From contig NZ_JACMYG010000012.1 in the NCBI RefSeq assembly GCF_014236655.1, positions 1 to 64,000 of the forward strand: a stretch of 64,000 nucleotides of DNA, in the 5' to 3' direction. Source of the DNA: Pseudomonas kielensis. GTDB lineage: Bacteria; Pseudomonadota; Gammaproteobacteria; Pseudomonadales; Pseudomonadaceae. The translations under genes and the position numbers were made by a program. Under the pieces are notes generated by a model. The model saw only the letters and a program-made list of their open reading frames with translations, ran no database searches and had not been told where the DNA came from. Below, piece by piece: positions 26,893 through 35,216 of the stretch (its first letter is position 1; the number at the start of each line of letters is the position of its first letter).

Positions 26893-27058
26893 GGCTGTAC
26901 ACAAAATCTGTGAGCAACCAAATTCATTGTGGGAGCGAGCGCCCGCTTGCGGCCTGCTCGCGATGAGGCCAGCACAGCCAACATCTATGTTGCCTGACCC
27001 ACCGCCATCGCGGGCAAGCCCGCTCCCACACAAATTTTGTGGCTGTACACAAAATCTG
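26893..27058. repeat. REP pair (REPIN-like) bracketed by an 18-bp direct repeat
   Basis: A REP-type sequence begins TGTGGGAGCGAGCGCCCGC at 26928 and an inverted copy ends at 27030 (complement TGTGGGAGCGGGCTTGCCC). This is the common Pseudomonas REP core in palindromic pairing. The perfect direct repeat GGCTGTACACAAAATCTG flanks the pair at 26893-26910 and 27041-27058. The module fills most of the 344-base gap between the Lrp gene and the homoserine-dehydrogenase-like gene. Confidence 0.8.
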
Positions 27059-27227
27059 CGAACACCCAAAACCACACTCTGGGAGCCCCCCACACCGGTC
27101 CGTGCAATTGCGCAAACCCTGGGCAAAACGCCCAGGAAATAGAGCAAATTGGCCTATTTCACTGCCCAGGCCCGCCGCCTAATCTAGTGCCCAACAACCC
27201 ATCCCCCGGATCAAGGGCAATAACAAA

Positions 27228-28271
27228 ATGACTGAATACAAACTGGCGCTGGTCGGCTTCGGTGGTGTCAACCGGGCGTTGGCCCAACTGATTGCCGAGC
27301 GTAATGAAGGCTGGAAAACCGAGCTGGGTTTCAGCCTCAAGATCGTCGGGGTGACCGACTTGTTCCTGGGCTCGCTGGTGGGCCGTGAAGGCCTGGACGC
27401 TGGAGTGCTGGCTCGGCTGCCGTCGGTCAAGGGGGCGTTGGCCCAGCTTCCTGGCGGCACGGTCGAAGCCTTGAACGAAGCGGTGATCAAGGACTCGGGG
27501 GCTGACATCATTGCCGAGGCGACCTTCACCAATCCGGTGGACGGCGAGCCTGCCACCTCGTTCTGCCGTTGGGCCCTGGAGGCGGGCAAGCACGTGGTGA
27601 CCACCAACAAGGGACCGATTGCCCTGCACGGTGCCGAGCTCAAGGCCCTGGCCCTGCGCAACAAGGTGGCCTTTGAATACGAAGGTTCGGTGATGAGCGG
27701 CACACCGGTGATCCGCCTGGCCAAACAGACCCTGGCCGGCAGTGCGATCAACGGATTCGAGGGCATTCTCAACGGCACCTCCAACTTCGTCCTGACCTGC
27801 ATGGAAGGCGGCCTGGGGTTTGCCGAGGCGGTGCGCCAGGCGCAGGAACTGGGCTACGCCGAAGCCGACCCGAGCGCCGATGTCGAAGGTTACGACGTGC
27901 GCCTCAAGGTGGTGATCCTGGCCAATGAATTACTGGACGCCAAACTGCAGGTCAGTGATGTCAGCTGCCAGGGCATCAGCGCCCTGACCCTGGATGACAT
28001 CGCCAAGGCCCGCCAGGAGGGTGCGCGCTGGAAGCTGATTGGCGCCGCCACGCGTCAGGCCGACGGCTCGGTCAGTGCCCGGGTCGAACCGCGCCTGCTG
28101 CGCAACGACCACCCCTTGGCCGCGATCAGCGGCGCCACCAACGCGGTGTCGTTCACCAGCCCATTGCTCGGCGCCGTGACGGTCTCGGGGCCCGGCGCCG
28201 GGCGTATGGAAACCGCGTACGCCTTGTTGTCGGACATCATCAGCCTGCACTCAACCGTTGCCACCCACTAG
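27228..28271 (+). CDS. Homoserine dehydrogenase-like protein lacking the ACT domain
   Basis: 347 residues against about 430 for the biosynthetic Pseudomonas enzyme; the C-terminal ACT feedback domain is missing. The Rossmann motif VGFGGVN lies at residues 9-15, the substrate segment [10 protein letters not shown] and [17 protein letters not shown] are present, and Lys227 matches the catalytic lysine region. It interconverts homoserine and aspartate-4-semialdehyde with NAD(P). Loss of allosteric control and its position 10 bases before an aldehyde dehydrogenase point to homoserine oxidation, i.e. catabolism. That direction is inferred. Confidence 0.82.
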   Translation: MTEYKLALVGFGGVNRALAQLIAERNEGWKTELGFSLKIVGVTDLFLGSLVGREGLDAGVLARLPSVKGALAQLPGGTVEALNEAVIKDSGADIIAEATFTNPVDGEPATSFCRWALEAGKHVVTTNKGPIALHGAELKALALRNKVAFEYEGSVMSGTPVIRLAKQTLAGSAINGFEGILNGTSNFVLTCMEGGLGFAEAVRQAQELGYAEADPSADVEGYDVRLKVVILANELLDAKLQVSDVSCQGISALTLDDIAKARQEGARWKLIGAATRQADGSVSARVEPRLLRNDHPLAAISGATNAVSFTSPLLGAVTVSGPGAGRMETAYALLSDIISLHSTVATH

Positions 28272-28281
28272 GAGAAAGCCT

Positions 28282-29694
28282 GTGAACCTATCGCGTCTGG
28301 CCCTGGCGGTTGTCGAGCCGCCTATCGATGTGTTGAACCCGTTTGACGGCAGCCTCGTCGGCACGGTTGCCAAGGTGGGTGCGGCCCAGGTCCCGCAACT
28401 GCTGGAACAGGGCCGGCAGGGTGCGCGCCTCTGCGCCGCGCTGCCGCGCCATCGTCGCGCGCGGATTCTTGAACAGGCCGCACTGGCCATCGAGCGCGAT
28501 GCCCATGGCTTTGCCCGGCTGATTGTCGACGAAGCCGGCAAGACCCTGGTGCAGGCGCAAAAGGAGGTCAAGCGCTGCGTCAACACCCTCAAGTTGTCGG
28601 CCGAGGAGGCCAAGCGCAACGCCGGCGAAGTGGTGCCGTTCGATGCCTACGAAGGCTCCGAGTCACGCCAGGGCTGGTTCACCCGCGAGCCGTTGGGCCT
28701 GATCGTCGCGATCACTCCGTACAACGACCCGCTGAACCTGGTGGCGCACAAGCTTGGTCCGGCCATTGCCGGCGGCAATGCGGTGATCCTCAAGCCGTCG
28801 GAGCTGGCGCCCTTGTCGGCCCTGCGCCTGGTGGATTACCTGGTGCAGGCCGGGCTGCCGGAGGCGGTCGTCACGGTCGCCACGGGCGGGGCAGAGCTGG
28901 GCAGGGCGCTGGTGGCCGCCCGCGAGGTGCGGATGATTTCCTTCACGGGCGGCTTTGTCACCGGCGAGCAGATTGCCCGCACCGCCGGCCTGAAGAAGCT
29001 GGCCATGGACCTGGGCGGCAATGCGCCGGTGATCGTGATGGGCGACTGCGACTTGCCGGCGGCGATCGACAGCTGTGTGTCCGGGGCATTCTGGGCTGCC
29101 GGGCAGAACTGCATCGGCACCCAGCGCCTGTTGGTCCAGGCGTCGGTCTATGAAGCCTTTTGCGAAGGGTTCGTGCGCCGGGCCGAGGCGCTGGTCGCCG
29201 GTGACCCTGCCTTGGCGAGCACCGATATCGGGCCGATGATCACCCCGCAGGCGGCGCAGAATGCCGAACAGGTGGTCAACGACGCCTTGCGAGACGGCGC
29301 CAGGCTGCTCTGCGGCCATCGCCGCCAGGGCTCCTGCTATGGGGCGACGGTGCTGGAGAATGTCGATCACGCCAGCCGGTTGTGGCGCGAAGAAGTGTTC
29401 GCCCCGGTGGTGGTCCTGCAACCCTTCGACACCTTCGATGAGGCGATCGCCCTGGCCAACGAGCCGGAGTACAGCCTGCACGCAGGGATCTTCACCGGTA
29501 ACCTGGCCACGGCCATGAGCGCCGCCCGGCGGATCGAGGCGGGGGGGGTGATGATCAACGACTCCTCCGATTACCGTTTCGATGCGATGCCCTTCGGCGG
29601 CTCCAAGTACGGCAGCCTGGGGCGCGAAGGGGTGCGTTTTGCCTATGAAGAAATGACCCAGCCCAAGGTGGTGTGCCTCAATACGCCGACCTAG
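28282..29694 (+). CDS. Aldehyde dehydrogenase, possibly aspartate-semialdehyde oxidising
   Basis: 470 residues, ALDH superfamily. The NAD-binding segment [20 protein letters not shown] with VILKPSE is present, and the nucleophile Cys277 sits in [11 protein letters not shown]. At the general-base position 34 residues earlier, the usual Glu in ELGG is Asp243 (AMDLGGNAP). The start is GTG at 28282 behind GGAGA. Coupled to the homoserine-dehydrogenase-like gene, it may oxidise aspartate semialdehyde (or a related aldehyde) to the acid. Substrate is inferred from context only. Confidence 0.82.
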   Translation: MNLSRLALAVVEPPIDVLNPFDGSLVGTVAKVGAAQVPQLLEQGRQGARLCAALPRHRRARILEQAALAIERDAHGFARLIVDEAGKTLVQAQKEVKRCVNTLKLSAEEAKRNAGEVVPFDAYEGSESRQGWFTREPLGLIVAITPYNDPLNLVAHKLGPAIAGGNAVILKPSELAPLSALRLVDYLVQAGLPEAVVTVATGGAELGRALVAAREVRMISFTGGFVTGEQIARTAGLKKLAMDLGGNAPVIVMGDCDLPAAIDSCVSGAFWAAGQNCIGTQRLLVQASVYEAFCEGFVRRAEALVAGDPALASTDIGPMITPQAAQNAEQVVNDALRDGARLLCGHRRQGSCYGATVLENVDHASRLWREEVFAPVVVLQPFDTFDEAIALANEPEYSLHAGIFTGNLATAMSAARRIEAGGVMINDSSDYRFDAMPFGGSKYGSLGREGVRFAYEEMTQPKVVCLNTPT

Positions 29695-29822
29695 GTGTTT
29701 GAAGGCCGCTGTTACCGGTAGAAGCTGGTAGGTCATCGTACCTCTTTCGGAGTTAATCAGCCCAGGCAGCGATTCTTTTCTGCTTGAGGCTGACTTTCCC
29801 AACCCCCTCATCTAGCCCCATC

Positions 29823-29875
29823 AGGCCTGTCATACCTCGCTAACCACTGGTTATCGAGGTGCGACGGGCCTTTTT
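29823..29875 (+). terminator. Strong intrinsic terminator after the aldehyde dehydrogenase gene
   Basis: A long nested hairpin: AGGCCTGTC (29823-29831) with GACGGGCCT (29863-29871), ACCTCG with CGAGGT, and TAACCA with TGGTTA, followed by TTTTT. It separates the dehydrogenase operon from the aminotransferase-ABC operon in the 317-base gap 29695-30011. Confidence 0.75.
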
Positions 29876-29905
29876 GCGTGGAAAAAAAACACTGGCACTT
29901 GGCGA

Positions 29906-29948
29906 TTGCGAAATCAGAAAAACGCATGTCATACTACGTCGTACAACA
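29906..29948 (+). promoter_or_regulatory. Promoter with overlapping palindromic operator
   Basis: TTGCGA (29906-29911) and CATACT (29930-29935), 18 bases apart, form a plausible sigma-70 promoter for the aminotransferase-ABC operon. A 22-base imperfect palindrome at 29927-29948 (TGTCATAC on one arm, GTACAACA on the other, 16 of 22 positions symmetrical) covers the -10. Its placement fits a repressor, perhaps of the GntR type; the protein is not identified. Confidence 0.45.
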
Positions 29949-30011
29949 ACAGCGAGGCGCTTGACGATCCTCCATGATCTTCAGCGGACCTCCAAGGAAG
30001 GCGGGCATTTC

Positions 30012-31214
30012 ATGAGTTTTGAAAGTCAACGCGTCAAGCAGATCTCTTCTTCTCCGAGCATGATCATTTCCATGCGTGCCAAGGAGCTGGCCAGCCAGGG
30101 TCGCGACATTGTCGACATGAGCCTGGGCGAACCGGATTTCGATACCCCGGCCCACATCATCGACGCCGCCAGCCAGGCCATGCGTGACGGCCATACCCGC
30201 TACACCGCGCCCCAGGGCACCTTGGCCTTGCGCCAGGCGATCGTCAGCAAGTTCCAGCGCGAGAACGGCCTGGACTACAGCGTCGACGAGATCACCGTGG
30301 GCAACGGCGCCAAACAGGTGATTTTCAACACCTTCATGGCCACCCTGGAGGCCGGTGACGAGGTGATCATCCCCGCGCCGTACTGGGTCTCCTATTCCGA
30401 CATCGTCACCTTGAATGGCGGCAGCCCGCAGGTGATTGCCTGTGGCATCGAGGTCGGCTTCAAGCTGACTGCCCAGGTGCTGCAGGCCGCACTGACCGAG
30501 AAGAGCCGCTGGCTGGTCCTCAACTCGCCGTCCAACCCTAGCGGTGCCATCTATTCCCTCGCCGACCTGCAAGCGCTGGGCAAGGTGCTGGAAGACTTCC
30601 CCAACGTGCTGGTGATGTCCGACGAAATCTACGAGCACGTGCTGCTCGCCGACCAGCCATTCGTGTCCTTCGCCAATGCCTGCCCGCACCTGCGTGAGCG
30701 CACCCTGCTGATCAATGGCGTGGCCAAGGCCTATGCCATGACGGGCTGGCGCATCGGTTACGCCGCCGGCCCCAAGGCGCTGATCGCCGCGATCAGCAAG
30801 ATCCAGTCGCAAAGCACCTCAGGCGCCAGCGCGATTTCCCAGGAGGCGTCGCGCGCCGCGCTGCAAGGCCCGCAGGATTTCGTCAAGCACAGCGCCACCG
30901 AGTACGCCGCGCGCGGCCGCCTGTTGGTCGAGGGCCTGAGCCAGTGCGCCGGCTTGCGTCTGAGCGCACCGGCCGGGGCCTTTTACGCCTTCCCCGAGTG
31001 CAGTCAGTTGCTCGGTCGGGTCAGCCCGGACGGACGGGTGATCATCGATGACGTCGAGTTGTCGGCCTACCTGCTCGACCATGCCGGTGTCGCCGTCGTG
31101 CCGGGGTTGGCGTTCGGGCTGCCGGGGTACTTCCGGCTGTCGTTCGCCACCTCCCGGGAAAACCTACAAAAAGCGGTCGTTCGTATCCGCGAAGCGCTGG
31201 ATGCCTTGCGCTGA
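30012..31214 (+). CDS. Class I aminotransferase, aspartate aminotransferase-like
   Basis: 400 residues, fold-type I, subgroup I-gamma (AspAT Ib). Visible motifs are DMSLGEPDFDTP, YTAPQGTLALRQAI, LNSPSNPSGAIYS, MSDEIYEH and GVAKAYAMTGWRIGYAAGP, where Lys239 binds PLP, plus YFRLSFA carrying the substrate-carboxylate arginine. It should transaminate aspartate or a similar amino acid to its oxo acid. The ATG at 30012 starts the homologous region; the frame upstream is leader sequence. It opens the operon with the ABC importer genes 55 bases later. Confidence 0.85.
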   Translation: MSFESQRVKQISSSPSMIISMRAKELASQGRDIVDMSLGEPDFDTPAHIIDAASQAMRDGHTRYTAPQGTLALRQAIVSKFQRENGLDYSVDEITVGNGAKQVIFNTFMATLEAGDEVIIPAPYWVSYSDIVTLNGGSPQVIACGIEVGFKLTAQVLQAALTEKSRWLVLNSPSNPSGAIYSLADLQALGKVLEDFPNVLVMSDEIYEHVLLADQPFVSFANACPHLRERTLLINGVAKAYAMTGWRIGYAAGPKALIAAISKIQSQSTSGASAISQEASRAALQGPQDFVKHSATEYAARGRLLVEGLSQCAGLRLSAPAGAFYAFPECSQLLGRVSPDGRVIIDDVELSAYLLDHAGVAVVPGLAFGLPGYFRLSFATSRENLQKAVVRIREALDALR

Positions 31215-31269
31215 AACGCTTCGCCCTTTCGCTGTGCCAAAGCTGCCATAACAAAAGTCGGAGATCCCC

Positions 31270-32169
31270 ATGCTCGATAAAAAGAAACAGCTGCTTGCCC
31301 TCGTCGTCGCTGCTTGTCTGGGCACCAGCGTTGCACAGGCTGATGACCTCACCGGAACCCTGAAGAAAATCAAGGAATCGGGCACCGTCACCCTCGGTTA
31401 CCGCGACGCCTCGTTGCCGTTTTCCTACCTCAACGATGCCCAGCAACCGATCGGCTACAGCATCGAGCTGTGTCAGAAAATCGTTGACCAGATCAAGGTC
31501 AAGGTCGGCGAGCCGGGCCTCAAGACCGAGTACGTCTCGGTCGTCGCGGCGACCCGCACCCCCCTGTTGATCAACGGCACCATCGACCTGGAATGTGGGG
31601 TGACCACCAACACCGTCGAGCGCCAGAAACAGATTGGCTTCCTGCTCACCAGCTATGTGGCCAGCGCCAAGTACGCGGTCAAGAAGACCGCCGGCATCAA
31701 CAGCGTGGCCGACCTCAAGGGCAAGGCGGTGGTGGTGATTACCGGGGGCAGCGGCGAGTGGATCACCAAGAACCTGAATCGGGAAAAACAGCTGGGCCTG
31801 AAAATCCTCAATGCCAAGGACGGTGGCGAAGCCTTCCTGATGCTGGAAACCGGGCGCGCCGTGGCCTACATCAACGACGACGTGCAGTTGATGGCAACCA
31901 TCGCCCAAAGCCGCAGCCCGGACGCCTACACCTTGCTGCCCGAGCCGATGTCCGCCGAACCCTATGCCATCGGCATCCGCAAGAACGACCCGCAGTTCAA
32001 GTCCTTTGCCGATGACGTGCTGCGCAATCTCTACAGCACCGGGGTGATCGATGCCCAGTACCCGAAATGGTTCGAGCAGCCGATCCCGCCGAAAAATGCC
32101 GTGATCAACCTGCCGATGAGCGAAGCGCTGAAACAAGCTATCGCGCACCCGAACGACACCGGGGTCTGA
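31270..32169 (+). CDS. Amino acid ABC transporter binding protein (GltI/AatJ-like)
   Basis: 299 residues with signal peptide LLALVVAACLGTSVAQA. The mature protein LTGTLKKIKESGTVTLGYRD, then GYSIELCQKIVDQIK and GTIDLECGVTTNTVERQKQI, is typical of the glutamate/aspartate-type SBP_bac_3 proteins. GGAG precedes the ATG. It feeds the two permeases and ATPase that follow. Specificity for acidic amino acids is a family-level expectation; the cluster context could mean a homoserine-related ligand. Confidence 0.88.
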   Translation: MLDKKKQLLALVVAACLGTSVAQADDLTGTLKKIKESGTVTLGYRDASLPFSYLNDAQQPIGYSIELCQKIVDQIKVKVGEPGLKTEYVSVVAATRTPLLINGTIDLECGVTTNTVERQKQIGFLLTSYVASAKYAVKKTAGINSVADLKGKAVVVITGGSGEWITKNLNREKQLGLKILNAKDGGEAFLMLETGRAVAYINDDVQLMATIAQSRSPDAYTLLPEPMSAEPYAIGIRKNDPQFKSFADDVLRNLYSTGVIDAQYPKWFEQPIPPKNAVINLPMSEALKQAIAHPNDTGV

Positions 32170-32291
32170 TGCCGGTTTGCCAATGAACTGATGCGCTTTT
32201 TAAGGCGTGGGTGCTGGCTTGCCAGCTCCTGCGCAGGGGAGAGCGTGTTCAGCGTGCAAGCGTTGTGCTTTTTCTGAAAGGTTGGTGGTTG

Positions 32292-33020
32292 ATGGATTAC
32301 AACTGGAACTGGAGCGTGTTCTGGGATTTCGCTCCCGGAGAAACTTCGTCGTATCTGCACTGGCTGGTCACCGGCACCAGCTGGACCCTGGCGACCACCT
32401 TGGTCGCGTTCATTCTCGCGCTGTTGATCGGTGGCCTGGTCGGCACCCTGCGCACCAGTACGCTGCGGCCACTGGTGTGGCTGTGCAACCTGTACACCGA
32501 GGTGTTTCGCAACATCCCGCTGCTGGTGCAAATGTTCATCTGCTTCTTCGTGGTGCCCGAGTTGCTGCCGGTGTCGATGGGGGACTATCTCAAGCAGGAC
32601 TTGTCCTATCCCTCGTTCTTCAGTGCCGTGGTGGCGCTGACCCTGTTCACCTCGGCCAAGTTGTCGGAGCTGTTCAAGGCCGGTATCGAGTCGGTTGCCG
32701 GTGGGCAGCGGGGCGCGGCCCTGGCGCTGGGCCTGCGCCCGACCCAGATGTACCTGCAGGTGTTGTTGCCCCAGGCGATCCGCGTGGTATTCCCGCCGCT
32801 GACCTCCGAGGCCCTGAACACCCTGAAGAACTCATCGGTGGCCCTGACCATCGGCTTGATGGAGTTGACCGCGCAGGCGCGCAACGTCAGTGAATACTCG
32901 TTCAACACCTTTGAGGCGTTCACCGCCGCCACCGTGATCTACGTGGTGATTTCGCTGCTGGTGACCTTTGTCATGGGTCATATCGAACGTTCCCTGGCCA
33001 TTCGCGGCGCGACGAGGTAG
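32292..33020 (+). CDS. Amino acid ABC transporter permease (GltJ-like)
   Basis: 242 residues, HisMQ-type membrane protein with about five helices. The N-terminus MDYNWNWSVFWDFAPGETSS matches the GltJ/AatQ branch, and the EAA loop SKLSELFKAGIESVAGGQRG... is recognisable as SAKLSELFKAGIESVAGGQR then ALALGLRPTQ. The ATG at 32292 is behind GGTGG; the open frame upstream is not homologous. Only 2 bases separate it from the second permease. Confidence 0.88.
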   Translation: MDYNWNWSVFWDFAPGETSSYLHWLVTGTSWTLATTLVAFILALLIGGLVGTLRTSTLRPLVWLCNLYTEVFRNIPLLVQMFICFFVVPELLPVSMGDYLKQDLSYPSFFSAVVALTLFTSAKLSELFKAGIESVAGGQRGAALALGLRPTQMYLQVLLPQAIRVVFPPLTSEALNTLKNSSVALTIGLMELTAQARNVSEYSFNTFEAFTAATVIYVVISLLVTFVMGHIERSLAIRGATR

Positions 33021-33022
33021 TC

Positions 33023-33709
33023 ATGTTTGATCTAGACCCAAGCGTCATTGTCCGGGCCATGCCGGCCCTGTGGAATGGCCTGAAATTCACCCTGCTGCTG
33101 ACCCTGGTGGCCATGTCGGTCGGCATCGTCGCCGGCACCTTCCTGGCGCTCATGCGCCTGTCGCACAACCGCGTGCTGCGCGGCTTTGCCCTGGGCTATG
33201 TGACGGTGATGCGCAGCATCCCGCTGGTGCTGGTGATTTTCTGGTTCTACTTCCTGATGCCCCTGCTTCTGCAGATGGCCTTCGGCACCGAACGCCCGGT
33301 GCAGATCGGCCCGGTGGTCACCGCCTTCGTGACCTTCTGCATGTTCGAGGCGGCCTATTACAGCGAGATCATTCGGGGGGGTATCCAAAGCGTCAGTGGC
33401 GGCCAGCGACAGGCCGCGGCGGCCCTGGGCCTGCGTCCGGCGCAATCGATGATCTACGTGATCCTGCCCCAGGCGCTGCGCCGCATGACCCCGTTGTTGT
33501 TGACCCAGACCATCATCCTGTTCCAGGACACCTCACTGGTGTACGTGCTGTCCATCGCCGACTTCACCGGCGCGGCCAGCAAGTTCGCCCAGCGAGACGG
33601 GCGCCTGGTGGAGCTGTACCTGTTCGTGGCCCTGGTCTACCTGGTGATCTGCTACCTGCTCTCCAGCCTGACCAAACGCCTGAAAAGAAATGTAGGGAGA
33701 ACCGCATGA
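33023..33709 (+). CDS. Amino acid ABC transporter permease (GltK-like)
   Basis: 228 residues, second HisMQ permease. EAA loop: EAAYYSEIIRGGIQSVSGGQ, then AAAALGLRPAQSM. GAGG precedes the ATG and its last four bases overlap the start of the ATPase gene (ATGA). It pairs with the preceding permease as the membrane heterodimer. Confidence 0.88.
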   Translation: MFDLDPSVIVRAMPALWNGLKFTLLLTLVAMSVGIVAGTFLALMRLSHNRVLRGFALGYVTVMRSIPLVLVIFWFYFLMPLLLQMAFGTERPVQIGPVVTAFVTFCMFEAAYYSEIIRGGIQSVSGGQRQAAAALGLRPAQSMIYVILPQALRRMTPLLLTQTIILFQDTSLVYVLSIADFTGAASKFAQRDGRLVELYLFVALVYLVICYLLSSLTKRLKRNVGRTA

Positions 33710-34434
33710 TCCAGATGAAAAACCTGAGCAAATGGTACGGCAACTTCCAGGTCCTGAAGAACTGCACCACCGAGCTCTCGCGAGGTGAAGTGATGGTGGT
33801 GTGCGGGCCGTCCGGTTCCGGCAAGAGCACCCTGATCAAATGCGTCAACGGCCTGGAGCCGGTGCAGGAAGGCGAGATCTTTATCGAGAACCAGCCTGTC
33901 ACGGGCCAGGGGGTGGACCTGCCGAAACTGCGTGCGCGGGTTGGCATGGTGTTCCAGCATTTCGAACTGTTCCCGCACTTGAGTATCATCGACAACCTCA
34001 ACCTGGCGCAGATCAAGGTGCTGGGCCGCGACCGCGACACCGCGACCAAAAAGGGCATGGCCTTGCTGGAACGCGTCGGGCTCAAGAGCCATGCGCACAA
34101 GTACCCGATCCAGTTGTCCGGCGGCCAGCAACAGCGGGTCGCCATTGCCCGGGCCCTGGCCATGGACCCGATCGCCATGCTGTTCGATGAACCAACCTCG
34201 GCGCTCGACCCGGAAATGGTCAACGAAGTGCTGGACGTCATGGTCCAGTTGGCCCGCGAGGGCATGACCATGATGTGCGTCACCCATGAAATGGGCTTTG
34301 CCCGCAAAGTGGCCGACCGCATTGTGTTCATGGATGGTGGCCAGATCATCGAGGACGTGAAGTCCGAAGAGTTCTTCGGCGCCCCACGCTCGGACCGGGC
34401 CCGCAGCTTCCTGTCGAAAATCCTCCAGCACTAA
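33706..34434 (+). CDS. Amino acid ABC transporter ATP-binding protein (GltL-like)
   Basis: 242 residues. Walker A GPSGSGKST (about 36-44), Q-loop VFQHFELFPHLS, signature LSGGQQQR, Walker B AMLFDEPTSALD and switch His in CVTHEMGFAR are all intact. It energises uptake through the two permeases. The ATG overlaps the previous stop, with GGGAGA upstream, so translation is coupled. Confidence 0.93.
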   Translation: MIQMKNLSKWYGNFQVLKNCTTELSRGEVMVVCGPSGSGKSTLIKCVNGLEPVQEGEIFIENQPVTGQGVDLPKLRARVGMVFQHFELFPHLSIIDNLNLAQIKVLGRDRDTATKKGMALLERVGLKSHAHKYPIQLSGGQQQRVAIARALAMDPIAMLFDEPTSALDPEMVNEVLDVMVQLAREGMTMMCVTHEMGFARKVADRIVFMDGGQIIEDVKSEEFFGAPRSDRARSFLSKILQH

Positions 34435-34742
34435 GGCGTTGCGCGCGGGCCGGGAGCCATTCCCGGCCTGGCCGCCATACCGATCACTCAAGCGATTTGC
34501 GCCGCTCTTGTAGCAGATGCTGATCGCCCAACGGATCAGCATGAGTCGTTGCCCCTCTGTTTTTGCTGTCTCTCCCCCCGCGCTTTGCCAGCTGCCGCAC
34601 ATTTCTCCTCGTGATCGCTCACTGGCGATCGGATTTCGTGCCAGATTTCCCGACAGGGTCTTCGCCGTCGTGCCAGGAGCCCGGACCGCTCCTGCCCAAA
34701 GGCTGTGGGCGGCTACAGGATATTCACTGCTGCGAGGCTGAC
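34435..34742. other. Gap with two hairpins between ABC operon and HTH gene
   Basis: The 308 bases hold two structures. 34448-34468 pairs GGCCGGGA with TCCCGGCC just after the ATPase stop, probably a 3' end structure. 34518-34541 pairs TGCTGATC with GATCAGCA. Frames running through here into the HTH gene have no recognisable domain. No other feature is seen. Confidence 0.5.
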
Positions 34743-35066
34743 ATGTCACTGAATCGAGGACGACGTATCCGTAAAGCGATGGGGCAGCGCCACATCAACA
34801 AGCATTACGCGCTGGCTGCCGCCATGGGGGTCAGCGAGAGCGCGGTATCGCGCTGGTGCCAGGGCGGGCCCATGACCCTGGCCAATGTCATCACCCTGTG
34901 CGAGTACCTGGACGTATCAGCGGACTGGCTGCTGCTGGGGCGTGGTGGCATGGAGCAGCACCGACAACCGACGCCATGGCCGGCCGAGCTGCCGTTTCCC
35001 GACCTGTGCGATCGGGCGCGCGCGCACCTGATGCGTGTTCTGCAGGACCCTGCCAGCGGCTACTGA
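34743..35066 (+). CDS. Small helix-turn-helix protein
   Basis: 107 residues. Residues about 8-70 form an XRE/Cro-like HTH (KHYALAAAMGVSESAVSRWC then LANVITLCEYLDVSADWLLL), with a short Pro-rich tail. GAGG lies 6 bases before the ATG at 34743, which excludes the longer frame upstream. It may regulate the adjacent MACPF-like/protease fusion gene 150 bases downstream, or the ABC operon; neither is shown by the sequence. Confidence 0.75.
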   Translation: MSLNRGRRIRKAMGQRHINKHYALAAAMGVSESAVSRWCQGGPMTLANVITLCEYLDVSADWLLLGRGGMEQHRQPTPWPAELPFPDLCDRARAHLMRVLQDPASGY

Positions 35067-35216
35067 GCGCCACGCACGCGAAGTGCGCAGTGCTCATGCG
35101 CCATTGCTTGTAGGCCTGGCGCAAGCTTGCCAGGGTGGTGACGCGCTACGTGCACCGCAAGGGTGTCGGGGCGCCAGTGACGATTCTGTGGTTCAAACTG
35201 TTAAGGAGAACGACCC

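Noticed and set aside
34563..34742. N-terminal extension of the small HTH protein
   Set aside because: No domain in the added residues and the ATG at 34743 has a proper ribosome site and starts the homologous region.
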